A stretch of 6,617 bases of DNA from the NCBI GenBank assembly GCA_003232445.1, contig QIJM01000195.1, positions 1 through 6,617 of the forward strand. The letters are read 5' to 3'. Numbering within the stretch: the stretch's first letter is position 1; each line of letters begins with the position of its first letter. The DNA is from Paraglaciecola arctica (GTDB taxonomy: Bacteria; Pseudomonadota; Gammaproteobacteria; Enterobacterales; Alteromonadaceae). The translations under genes and the position numbers were made by a program. The notes beneath the pieces are model-generated. The model was given only the letters and a program-made list of their open reading frames with translations. It searched no databases and had not been told where the DNA came from. Below are positions 1-6,219 of the stretch, piece by piece.

Positions 1-735
1 GTGCTGGTTTAACTCCCAACGTTTTAATCATTAACTGATCTAGGCGACCATAATCGGCGGTTTCGCTGTCGGCGTTGACCATCACAAAAAAGCCTTTTTG
101 CTGCTCGGGGAACACACACAACATACCGCGAAAACCCAAGGTATTGCCACCATAGCTAGTAGGTTAAATGACAGATTCGAATAACCAAATTGACTGCCTG
201 GCTCGGTTCTGACTTGGAGCAATGCAGGCTCAATCTCAAAAATCCGCTGCAAAGGCGAGTCGGCCTTAGCGCTGGTATTAAACAGATGCCAAAAACGCGC
301 ATCTTGCAAACCCGAGGTGTGGTCGAGCAAATGCCTGACCAATATCGGATGGGTGGCTTGCCATGGATTGTTAAACCCAATACCTGGCAAGAGGCCAGAC
401 ACCTTGGCATCAAGCGACAACTCACCCGCACTGACCAACACCAACACCCCACTGGCCAGCAGGGTTTTGGTGATGGAGCCAACATGCAGTTTGTGCGAAG
501 GCAACAAAGTAATATTGGTGGCTTTGTTGGCAAAACCGACCGAACCGAGCGTTACTTGGCTGTTATCAAGCTTGCCACTATCAACGAGCGCCCAACTAGT
601 GCCGACCAAATTTTCTTCGGCCAACACCTGTTGAACCTGGCTATGCAGGTCAAACTCGTATTCACTGGCTGAAAAAGCTAATGAAGGTAATAAGAAAAAC
701 AACAGCACGAAACTTTTCATAATAATCATTAACAT
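1..735 (-). pseudogene. Serine beta-lactamase-like (class C / penicillin-binding family) hydrolase, internally deleted and frameshifted, 3' end outside window
   Basis: The 5' part is open from 735 to 82 (217 codons). It begins with a signal peptide (hydrophobic run ending SLAFSA, about residue 24), so the product would act in the periplasm. It carries the SxxK nucleophile motif as SITK (residues 87-90), a HLLDHTSGL stretch typical of the family (136-144), and the tyrosine motif YSN (185-187). After residue 192-196 the frame turns to nonsense and stops at 82. From about base 154 down to base 1 another frame encodes a family-like C-terminal segment beginning SYGGNTLGFRG and continuing VFPEQQKGFFVMVNADSE; it runs off the window. 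The long stretch normally found between YxN and the C-terminal HGG/KTG-like motif is missing, so I call an internal deletion. The start could be 735, 729 or 720; GGA at 734-736 would suit 729. It lies just downstream of msrA, probably in the same transcript. The family is clear; the substrate is not. Confidence 0.8.
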
Positions 736-741
736 CCGAAA

Positions 742-1332
742 TCAGTGCTTCGCTTTATCACCCCAAATTTCTTTTAAGCGCTGATCACGGCCACAATTCC
801 AGCGGTACAATTTGTACCGTACAGGGTTGTTTTTGTAATAATCTTGGTGATAACTCTCGTCACCTTTTATCGGGTAAAAAGTAGAAGAAGTCAAAATTGG
901 GGTCACCACTTTTTGCCCTAAAAATTGCCCTGTCACTTTTTTCTTTGACGCCTCAGCCATTTCTCTTTCAGCTTCGTTACCAACAAAAATTGCACTTAAG
1001 TAGCTAAATCCTTTGTCACAAAATTGCCCACGATCATCAAAAGGGTCGATATTGACCCAGTAATGGTCGAGTAAACCTTGATAAGTCACCTTGCTAGGGT
1101 CGTAAGTAATTTCAATAGCTTCATAATGACCAGTATGATTACCACCATAAGTGGGGTTTTCTAAAGTACCGCCCGTAAAACCAGAGATAACATCAGTTAC
1201 CCCTTCAAGCTTTTCAAAGTCTGACTCCATACACCAGAAACAACCACCAGCAAAGACAGCTTTATCAGCAGTGGCTTGAGAGGCGGTAAACATAGAGCTT
1301 AATAGTAAAGCGGTTAGTAATTTGTATTTCAT
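742..1332 (-). CDS. msrA: Peptide-methionine (S)-S-oxide reductase MsrA, exported
   Basis: MsrA reduces the S-epimer of methionine sulfoxide in oxidised proteins back to methionine. The 196-residue protein starts with a signal peptide (KYK, then LLTALLLSS, likely cut after ASQATA near residue 22), so it should act in the periplasm rather than the cytosol. The catalytic motif GCFWC is at 30-34 with the nucleophilic Cys31. Family stretches GHYEAIEITYDP (68-79), NIDPFDDRGQFCDKG and ESYHQDYY (159-166) follow. Cys105 and Cys180 (WNCGRDQRL) are candidates for the recycling disulfide. I start at 1332 because GGGG lies 6 nt upstream and the signal peptide begins there; an in-frame ATG at 1356 would add 8 residues ahead of it without a ribosome site. 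The broken hydrolase gene starts 6 to 21 nt downstream, suggesting one transcript. No terminator is visible between hipA and msrA. No msrB is in the window. Confidence 0.93.
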   Translation of the reverse strand: MKYKLLTALLLSSMFTASQATADKAVFAGGCFWCMESDFEKLEGVTDVISGFTGGTLENPTYGGNHTGHYEAIEITYDPSKVTYQGLLDHYWVNIDPFDDRGQFCDKGFSYLSAIFVGNEAEREMAEASKKKVTGQFLGQKVVTPILTSSTFYPIKGDESYHQDYYKNNPVRYKLYRWNCGRDQRLKEIWGDKAKH

Positions 1333-1338
1333 ATATTT

Positions 1339-1342
1339 CCCC
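1339..1342 (-). promoter_or_regulatory. Ribosome binding site of msrA (GGGG)
   Basis: GGGG, 6 nt upstream of the ATG at 1332. It favours this start over the in-frame ATG at 1356, and the choice leaves a clean signal peptide at the N terminus. Confidence 0.6.
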
Positions 1343-1445
1343 AAAAAACGATACAACTAAAGACAGTGAAAGTTGTGAAAAAATTCCATCAACAGATTTA
1401 CAGTTTATTTTGAATTGTGGATTAAATAGCGCTTCCCTTTTTCTA

Positions 1446-2651
1446 TTATTCAGTAAAAACGCTAGGTATTATGCCTTTTAAGCGCTCCAAATCGCCTTCA
1501 CCCACATTTAACTTAGCAAAATAACTTGGCCATTCTAAGGTCAATTCTTTTACATCATCAATGATCCGCTGTGCTTTAAATCGTTTTAAACCAAAACGTT
1601 GAGACTGGGATAATAAGTTTTCTATTGAACCTTCACGGCCATTATCACCGATACCTAAGCCATGTTGACCACTCGCATTGATAGGCAATACATCATAAGC
1701 AGGAGATAACCTCCAATCTCTATCTAGCAACGAAAATAACATGCCATGGTTACGAGTATGATCATCTGTATTGCCAATAAATACGTTAAATACCATACGA
1801 TGGAATAGCTCAGACATATCTTCAGGTTCACTGCCAAATTTTTGGATCACTTCAGCAATAAATCCATAACTATATTGTTTTGATAATATTTCAGGGGTGA
1901 TCACCGAGGTATTAATTAACGCATTCGCACTGATAAAATGATGCGTTGGTTTTGTACCATATTGCTCAAAACGTTTAACCAAAAGTACATCACTGTTTAA
2001 GATCCGTTTAACCTGAGTGTCCGCTACTGTACAGGGCAATTCTGCCAACATTCTCATAGTCGCATGTTCAACTTTCACATGATTAAATAAATCATCGGGT
2101 CGGTTAAATTTAACTAAATATGCGATATCACCATCAACAACCGTGGTTTTTGGCCTAGCACCGCCCATACTTGAACCGTATTCAAATGCTTTTTGAGCTT
2201 CTTTCGGAATGGTTTGATCATTTAAAAGCGCATCTTTTGCTTTAAAAAGTGTCGGTAAGTCACCTAAGGTATTTCGATTCTTTTTTAACTTTGAAGCGGT
2301 ACTTGATAAGCTAAAAACTAACGCCCCAACCCCCATACCCGAACCAGCCAACAAAAACTCTAGTGCATTTTGAGGTTTAGTTTTATGCAAAGAAAGAATG
2401 ACTTTTTCACCCCAAGAATCAGGCCCTGCATCAGACAAAACACCAAATATACCTTTAGGATTACGCACCGTAAAAAGAGCATCAGACAAAGGAAGGTTTA
2501 CGGGATCGAGTGGGAAAGCATCTTTTCTTGCTAAAAAACTTTTACCGTAACGAAACTCACCATAACGTGCTTTATCATTAATCGTCGCCACACCGCAAAC
2601 TACAGGCATGCTTTCTAGCCCATCGACAAACACGTAAGCTTTAGAAATCAT
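1446..2651 (-). CDS. hipA: HipA-family serine/threonine kinase toxin
   Basis: HipA toxins are kinases; E. coli HipA phosphorylates glutamyl-tRNA synthetase, halting translation and promoting persistence. The target here cannot be read from sequence. The 401-residue protein has the family layout: an N-terminal subdomain (about 1-130) with FGVLSDAGPDSWG at 69-81, then the kinase core. SSMGGARPK (160-168) matches the glycine-rich loop, with Ser161 at the position of the E. coli autophosphorylation serine S150. YLVKF gives the ATP-binding Lys181. GNTDDHTRNHG (293-303) supplies catalytic Asp296 and metal-binding Asn301, and AYD gives Asp320, matching E. coli D309, N314 and D332. All key residues are present, so the kinase is probably active. 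The ATG lies inside the end of hipB (11-nt overlap), with no strong ribosome site, which points to translational coupling. G+C is low (about 34% over bases 1501-1620). Confidence 0.93.
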   Translation of the reverse strand: MISKAYVFVDGLESMPVVCGVATINDKARYGEFRYGKSFLARKDAFPLDPVNLPLSDALFTVRNPKGIFGVLSDAGPDSWGEKVILSLHKTKPQNALEFLLAGSGMGVGALVFSLSSTASKLKKNRNTLGDLPTLFKAKDALLNDQTIPKEAQKAFEYGSSMGGARPKTTVVDGDIAYLVKFNRPDDLFNHVKVEHATMRMLAELPCTVADTQVKRILNSDVLLVKRFEQYGTKPTHHFISANALINTSVITPEILSKQYSYGFIAEVIQKFGSEPEDMSELFHRMVFNVFIGNTDDHTRNHGMLFSLLDRDWRLSPAYDVLPINASGQHGLGIGDNGREGSIENLLSQSQRFGLKRFKAQRIIDDVKELTLEWPSYFAKLNVGEGDLERLKGIIPSVFTE

Positions 2652-2934
2652 TAGATAACTCTACAAGAGGTTTTCTTAGCTTACGTAGAGGCCCTTTATC
2701 TTCAATTTGCAATTGCTGGTTAATGGCAATTCGGATCACATCGGTTAATTCTAAAAAAGCCAACACATCAAACAACGCTTTTGCATTAACCCCCACACCA
2801 CGCTCAATAGCAGAAATGGTAGTACGGCTAACACCCACCCGCTTACCCAGTTCAGTTTGATCCATACATTTAGCCCGCATTTTTTTAATTAACTGACCAA
2901 TTTCTAGTAACAAATTATCTGAGTCACTTTGCAT
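2641..2934 (-). CDS. hipB: HipB-like XRE-family antitoxin and autorepressor
   Basis: This is a 97-residue DNA-binding protein expected to bind and neutralise HipA and to repress its own operon. A Cro/C1-type helix-turn-helix covers about residues 11-50, with DQTELGKRVGV as the first HTH helix and turn and SRTTISAIERG as the recognition helix. The C-terminal tail (KGPLRKLRKPL) is basic. It overlaps the hipA start by 11 nt, the usual tight coupling of antitoxin and toxin. The frame stays open to an ATG at 2976, which would give 111 residues. I prefer the ATG at 2934 because the extra 14 residues are not HTH-like, and the 2976 ATG sits almost at the operator and presumed promoter (2987-3010). 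Neither start has a good ribosome site, so the exact N terminus is uncertain. The HipB assignment rests on the HTH plus the partner gene. Confidence 0.87.
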   Translation of the reverse strand: MQSDSDNLLLEIGQLIKKMRAKCMDQTELGKRVGVSRTTISAIERGVGVNAKALFDVLAFLELTDVIRIAINQQLQIEDKGPLRKLRKPLVELSNDF

Positions 2935-2986
2935 AACAATGATATTCGGTGAAATGACATACACAAACCTTAGCATGATTTAAAAT

Positions 2987-3010
2987 TATTGCATTTAATT
3001 TGATGCAATA
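2987..3010. promoter_or_regulatory. Operator-like inverted repeat upstream of hipBA
   Basis: TATTGCAT at 2987-2994 and ATGCAATA at 3003-3010 are perfect reverse complements separated by 8 nt. The E. coli HipB operators have the form TATCC-N8-GGATA, that is, the same 8-nt spacer, which makes autoregulation by HipB the natural reading. On the minus strand the repeat contains TTGCAT followed after 17-18 nt by an AT-rich TTTTAAAT stretch, a possible weak promoter overlapped by the site. The pairing is seen directly; binding is inferred. Confidence 0.6.
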
Positions 3011-3099
3011 GATGGTATTGAATTATATTTAACGCATAAGATGTGATTTAACCGAAGTCAACTAGTTATCGACAAGATAATCACCATAGGACATACGTT

Positions 3100-3310
3100 T
3101 TATATCAATCCATCCTAACAATTAGCCACTCAGCGAGATTTAAAGACAACTAATCAAGGCGCTTGAGAAAGAATAGTTGACCTATTTTGAGTTCAGGCAA
3201 CGCAGAGTAGGTGCCTTTAAACCTCGCCCGAAGGGAGAGCACCAACGACTTTCACTCTTCGTTCTAGCCCTTTGAAAGGGAATGGCCATTTCTGGGTGAC
3301 ATAGATCCAC
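3100..3310. repeat. Structured intergenic element, candidate interspersed repeat
   Basis: This gene-free stretch between hipB and the atp terminator is unusually rich in fold-back signals. CTCGCCC (3223-3229) faces GGGAGAG (3233-3239) across a GAA loop with one mismatch. GGTGC (3210-3214) pairs with GCACC (3239-3243) around it, giving a nested stem that shares base 3239. CCCTTTGAAAGGG (3268-3280) is a tight fold-back, directly followed by the perfect palindrome AATGGCCATT (3281-3290). The wording resembles intergenic repeats I associate with Alteromonadales genomes, but that is memory and only one copy is in the window. The ends are approximate. It could alternatively be a small RNA or remains of an old gene. 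Confidence 0.35.
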
Positions 3311-3358
3311 ATTTTCATGTTTGATCAGAGTATTGGCGAGCTGAAATATATTAAACAC

Positions 3359-3386
3359 AAAAAACCCAGCGTTTGGCTGGGTTTTT
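3359..3386 (-). terminator. Intrinsic terminator of the atp operon
   Basis: CCCAGC (3365-3370) and GCTGGG (3376-3381) form a 6-bp GC-rich stem with a 5-nt loop, extended by A/T pairs to about 11 bp. Read on the minus strand, the stem is followed by a run of six T and then GTGTTT. It lies 17 nt after the native atpC stop (3404-3406), where the operon should end. The plus-strand side has a run of five T, so it could work in both directions. Confidence 0.88.
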
Positions 3387-3403
3387 AAGTATTTCATTTC
3401 TGA

Positions 3404-3795
3404 TTACTTGTGCAGTTTCCGGATCAACTTTAACTGGGCCATGGCTTCAGCTAGCTCCATGGCTGCTTCGGCGTATTCAAAATCGGCACCTGGGTTGGCG
3501 ATATGTTCCTCGGCGCGTTTTTTCGCATCTCTTCTGCACGAATAGCGGTATCGGCCAATACAGTTACAATATCAGGTTGTACTTCTAGTACACCACCGTT
3601 GATGTAAATTATTTCTTCATCACCGTGTTGCTTAACCAGACGTACCATTCCGGGCATTAGTGTCGTTAATAAAGGGGCATGGCCAGGAAGTATTCCTAGT
3701 TCACCTTGACTACCTGTAACCTGAATAATTTCGACTAGACCAGAAAAAATACTGGCCTCAGCGCTTACTACGTTTAGTTGTACTGTCATTGCCAT
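3404..3795 (-). pseudogene. atpC: ATP synthase epsilon subunit, frameshifted by an internal deletion
   Basis: Epsilon is the small F1 subunit that binds gamma in the central stalk and restrains ATP hydrolysis. Residues 1-89 are native and cover the N-terminal beta-sandwich (GELGILPGHAPLLT, YINGGVLEVQP, VTVLADTAIRAEE). At 3527-3528 the frame changes. The actual frame adds 25 foreign residues and stops at 3451-3453, giving 114 residues. The native frame resumes as KKRAEEHIANPG and runs to KLIRKLHK with TAA at 3404-3406. Against E. coli epsilon (recalled, about 139 residues) roughly 22 nt are missing, where the C-terminal helical hairpin begins. The start is 3795 because GGAGG lies 7 nt upstream; the frame is open to 3852 but without support. 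A product of only the beta-sandwich could still assemble, as shown for C-terminally truncated E. coli epsilon, so this may be a working truncated gene, a decaying one, or a sequencing error. Confidence 0.85.
3517..3523 (-). other. A AAA AAC slippery heptamer in register within atpC
   Basis: On the coding strand the current frame reads CGA AAA AAC across these bases, which is the X XXY YYZ layout of a -1 frameshift site. A one-base backward slip would continue with CGC GCC GAG and rejoin the native epsilon C terminus, giving a 130-residue protein. The six A are native Lys-Lys codons, so the register may be a by-product of the nearby deletion. No strong downstream hairpin is evident; GAAGAG lies 5 nt upstream as a weak Shine-Dalgarno-like stretch. 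Confidence 0.4.
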
Positions 3796-3802
3796 AAAAA
3801 AA

Positions 3803-3807
3803 CCTCC
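3803..3807 (-). promoter_or_regulatory. Ribosome binding site of atpC (GGAGG)
   Basis: GGAGG lies 7 nt ahead of the ATG at 3795. It fixes the epsilon start at MAMTV, the family N terminus, and excludes the in-frame upstream ATG at 3852. Confidence 0.85.
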
Positions 3808-3832
3808 AATTAAAAACAAGTTATTTGCATAA

Positions 3833-3866
3833 CCTTTTAGTTCAAACAACAATCTGAACTAAAAGG
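3833..3866 (-). repeat. Perfect 12-bp inverted repeat in the atpD-atpC gap
   Basis: CCTTTTAGTTCA (3833-3844) and TGAACTAAAAGG (3855-3866) are exact reverse complements with a 10-nt loop. In the transcript this hairpin begins 6 nt after the atpD stop and ends about 26 nt before the atpC ribosome site. No U-run follows, so it is not a standard terminator. It could stabilise the upstream mRNA or lower atpC output, but that is inference. Confidence 0.75.
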
Positions 3867-3872
3867 CTGAAA

Positions 3873-5258
3873 TTACATGTTTTTGGCTTTCTCGCTCGCT
3901 TCTTCTATCGACCCAACCATGTAGAAAGCTTGCTCTGGTAGGTGATCAAAATCACCATTCAAGATGCCGCTAAAACCACTGATGGTGTCTTTCAAAGAAA
4001 CATATTTACCAGGTGAACCCGTAAATACTTCTGCTACGAAGAAAGGTTGTGACAAGAAACGCTGAATTTTACGAGCTCGTGATACTGAAAGCCTATCTTC
4101 TTCAGAAAGTTCATCCATACCTAAGATAGCGATGATATCTTTTAATTCTTTATAACGTTGCAATACTGATTGCACACCACGCGCTGCGTCGTAATGTTCT
4201 TGACCAATAACAAGTGGGTCAAGTTGACGTGAAGTCGAATCAAGTGGATCAACCGCTGGATAGATACCCAAAGACGCAATATCACGTGACAATACAACTG
4301 TTGCATCTAAGTGAGCAAAGGTTGTTGCAGGTGATGGATCGGTCAAATCATCCGCAGGTACGTATACCGCTTGGATTGAGGTGATTGAACCTGTCTTAGT
4401 TGATGCGATACGCTCTTGTAGTACACCCATTTCTTCAGCTAGGGTAGGCTGATAACCTACTGCTGATGGCATACGACCTAGTAGCGCAGATACTTCTGTA
4501 CCTGCTAGAGTATAACGATAAATATTATCTACAAAGAACAATACGTCACGACCTTCATCACGGAATTTTTCCGCCATGGTTAAACCTGTCAAGGCAACAC
4601 GTAAACGGTTTCCAGGAGGCTCATTCATTTGGCCGTATACTAGCGATACTTTATCTAGTACGTTTGATTCGTTCATTTCGTGATAGAAATCGTTACCTTC
4701 ACGAGTACGCTCACCAACACCAGCAAATACTGAGTAGCCGCTGTGCTCGATAGCGATGTTACGGATCAGTTCCATCATATTGACGGTTTTACCCACACCG
4801 GCACCACCAAACAATCCAACTTTACCACCTTTAGCAAACGGACAAACCAAGTCGATAACTTTGATGCCTGTTTCTAGCAGTTCAACTGAACTTGATTGCT
4901 CTTCATAAGTAGGCGCTTCACGGTGAATAGACATACGCTCTTCTTCACCAATAGGACCTGCTTCGTCAATTGGGTTACCCAATACATCCATGATACGACC
5001 TAATGTGGCTGTACCCACTGGAACCTGAATTGCTTCACCACTGTTTTCAACAGCTAGGCCACGACGTAAACCGTCTGTGGAACCCATTGCGATGGTACGT
5101 ACTACGCCACCACCTAATTGCTGTTGTACTTCCAGGGTCAAACCTTGCAAATCACCTTCGGTAATTCGCAATGCGTCATATATTTTTGGAACCGAATCTT
5201 GTGGAAATTCAATATCCACTACGGCGCCAATTATTTGGACGACCTTACCATGACTCAT
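3873..5258 (-). CDS. atpD: F1 ATP synthase beta subunit (catalytic)
   Basis: Beta carries the three catalytic nucleotide sites of F1 on the cytoplasmic face of the membrane. The 461 residues fit the family (E. coli 460). The order is an N-terminal beta-barrel (1-80), the nucleotide-binding domain with Walker A GGAGVGKT (151-158, Lys157), the VGERTREGND loop (Glu183, Arg184), Glu194, Walker B ending FFVDN (Asp244) with Arg248, Tyr333 that stacks on the adenine, and DELSEED (382-388), the lever facing gamma. Each catalytic residue sits two positions later than in E. coli, so nothing is missing. GAGGA 8 nt upstream supports the ATG at 5258. It follows atpG by 31 nt in the standard operon order. 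Codon use and composition match atpG and atpA. Confidence 0.99.
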   Translation of the reverse strand: MSHGKVVQIIGAVVDIEFPQDSVPKIYDALRITEGDLQGLTLEVQQQLGGGVVRTIAMGSTDGLRRGLAVENSGEAIQVPVGTATLGRIMDVLGNPIDEAGPIGEEERMSIHREAPTYEEQSSSVELLETGIKVIDLVCPFAKGGKVGLFGGAGVGKTVNMMELIRNIAIEHSGYSVFAGVGERTREGNDFYHEMNESNVLDKVSLVYGQMNEPPGNRLRVALTGLTMAEKFRDEGRDVLFFVDNIYRYTLAGTEVSALLGRMPSAVGYQPTLAEEMGVLQERIASTKTGSITSIQAVYVPADDLTDPSPATTFAHLDATVVLSRDIASLGIYPAVDPLDSTSRQLDPLVIGQEHYDAARGVQSVLQRYKELKDIIAILGMDELSEEDRLSVSRARKIQRFLSQPFFVAEVFTGSPGKYVSLKDTISGFSGILNGDFDHLPEQAFYMVGSIEEASEKAKNM

Positions 5259-5289
5259 GTTAATTCCTCTTAAATTCTAAAATCATTGC

Positions 5290-6150
5290 CTAAACCGCTG
5301 CCGCGCCGCTTACAATCTCACTGATTTCTTGTGTGATTGCTGCTTGACGCGCTTTGTTATATATCAATTGCAAGTCATCAATGATGTCACCCGCGTTATC
5401 GGTAGCCGCTTTCATGGCCACCATACGAGCAGCTTGCTCAGAAGCGCCATTTTCAACCACGCCTTGATATACTTGAGACTCAATAAATCGAACCAATAAC
5501 ATATCTAGGATAGGTTTTGGATCAGGTTCGTATATATAGTCCCAACTGTGTTGTGATTCTTTTTGTTCAGATTTAGGCAAAGGCAACAATTGATCGATTT
5601 GCGGCTCTTGCGACATGGTATTTACAAACTTATTAAACACCAAACATAAACGGTCTATTTTGCCGTCACTATATGCATCTAACATAATACGTACCAAACC
5701 AATGATTTCATCGATAGATGGCGTATTACCTAGACCAGACTCAGCGGCTAAAACATTGCCACCAAAACGGTTAAAAAATGCAACAGACTTAGCACCTAAT
5801 GCAGCAAAATCGGTTTGAACACCTTGTTCTTGCCATTTTTTTGCATCTTTCACTACTAATTTGAATTCGTTGGTGTTTAAACCACCACATAACCCACGAT
5901 CAGTTGAAATCACAATATAACCAACACGTTTTACTTCGCGTTCTTCCAAATAAGGATGGCGATATTCAAGGTTAGCGTTTGCTAGGTGACCGATGACATT
6001 TAGAATATTCTTAGCATATGGACGACCTGAAGCCATACGGTTTTGCGCCTTTTTCATTTTAGACGCAGCCACCATTTCCATAGCGCTGGTGATCTTCTGA
6101 GTATTTTTAATACTGCCAATCTTACCTTTTATCTCTTTACCGCTAGCCAT
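5290..6150 (-). CDS. atpG: F1 ATP synthase gamma subunit (rotor shaft)
   Basis: Gamma is the rotating central shaft that couples proton flow in Fo to catalysis in the alpha/beta ring. The 286 residues match the family length (E. coli 287). The N-terminal helix (about 1-60) holds NTQKITSAMEMVAASKM (16-32). The middle Rossmann-like domain has the conserved STDRGLCGG (82-90). The C-terminal helix (about 240-286) has ARMVAMKAATDNAG and ends SGAAAV; with the N-terminal helix it forms the coiled coil that enters the alpha/beta ring. GGAG 9 nt upstream of the ATG at 6150 supports the start. The gap to atpA is 69 nt and to atpD 31 nt, with no terminator or promoter seen. Confidence 0.99.
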   Translation of the reverse strand: MASGKEIKGKIGSIKNTQKITSAMEMVAASKMKKAQNRMASGRPYAKNILNVIGHLANANLEYRHPYLEEREVKRVGYIVISTDRGLCGGLNTNEFKLVVKDAKKWQEQGVQTDFAALGAKSVAFFNRFGGNVLAAESGLGNTPSIDEIIGLVRIMLDAYSDGKIDRLCLVFNKFVNTMSQEPQIDQLLPLPKSEQKESQHSWDYIYEPDPKPILDMLLVRFIESQVYQGVVENGASEQAARMVAMKAATDNAGDIIDDLQLIYNKARQAAITQEISEIVSGAAAV

Positions 6151-6219
6151 AAACTCTATCTCCGATTATTCAACATAGTGACCACCTTGCTCATAATAAA
6201 AGCGCAGTGGCCCAATTGA

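Noticed and set aside
317..634. 105-codon plus-strand frame
   Set aside because: Antisense shadow of the hydrolase coding sequence with no start signal.
190..672. 160-codon plus-strand frame
   Set aside because: It lies antisense to the hydrolase gene, whose SITK and YSN motifs are clear, and its translation has no recognisable domain.
1353..1376. ACAACT / AGTTGT inverted repeat upstream of msrA
   Set aside because: Arms of only 6 bp with a 12-nt loop and no T-run or known operator match; too weak to call a terminator or regulator site.
3182..3397. 71-codon minus-strand frame between the atp terminator and hipB
   Set aside because: Its start and first codons are the atpC tail and the terminator stem, it has no ribosome site, and the rest runs through the fold-back-rich element. 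It is better explained as a chance frame across a repeat-like sequence.
3373..3588. 71-codon plus-strand frame over atpC and the terminator
   Set aside because: It begins within the terminator hairpin and is antisense to atpC.
4466..4753. 95-codon plus-strand frame inside atpD
   Set aside because: Antisense shadow of a highly conserved gene, without a ribosome site.
6151..6219. Possible hairpin in the atpA-atpG gap
   Set aside because: Only about 4 bp of contiguous pairing (CCAC/GTGG) could be found; not distinguishable from chance.
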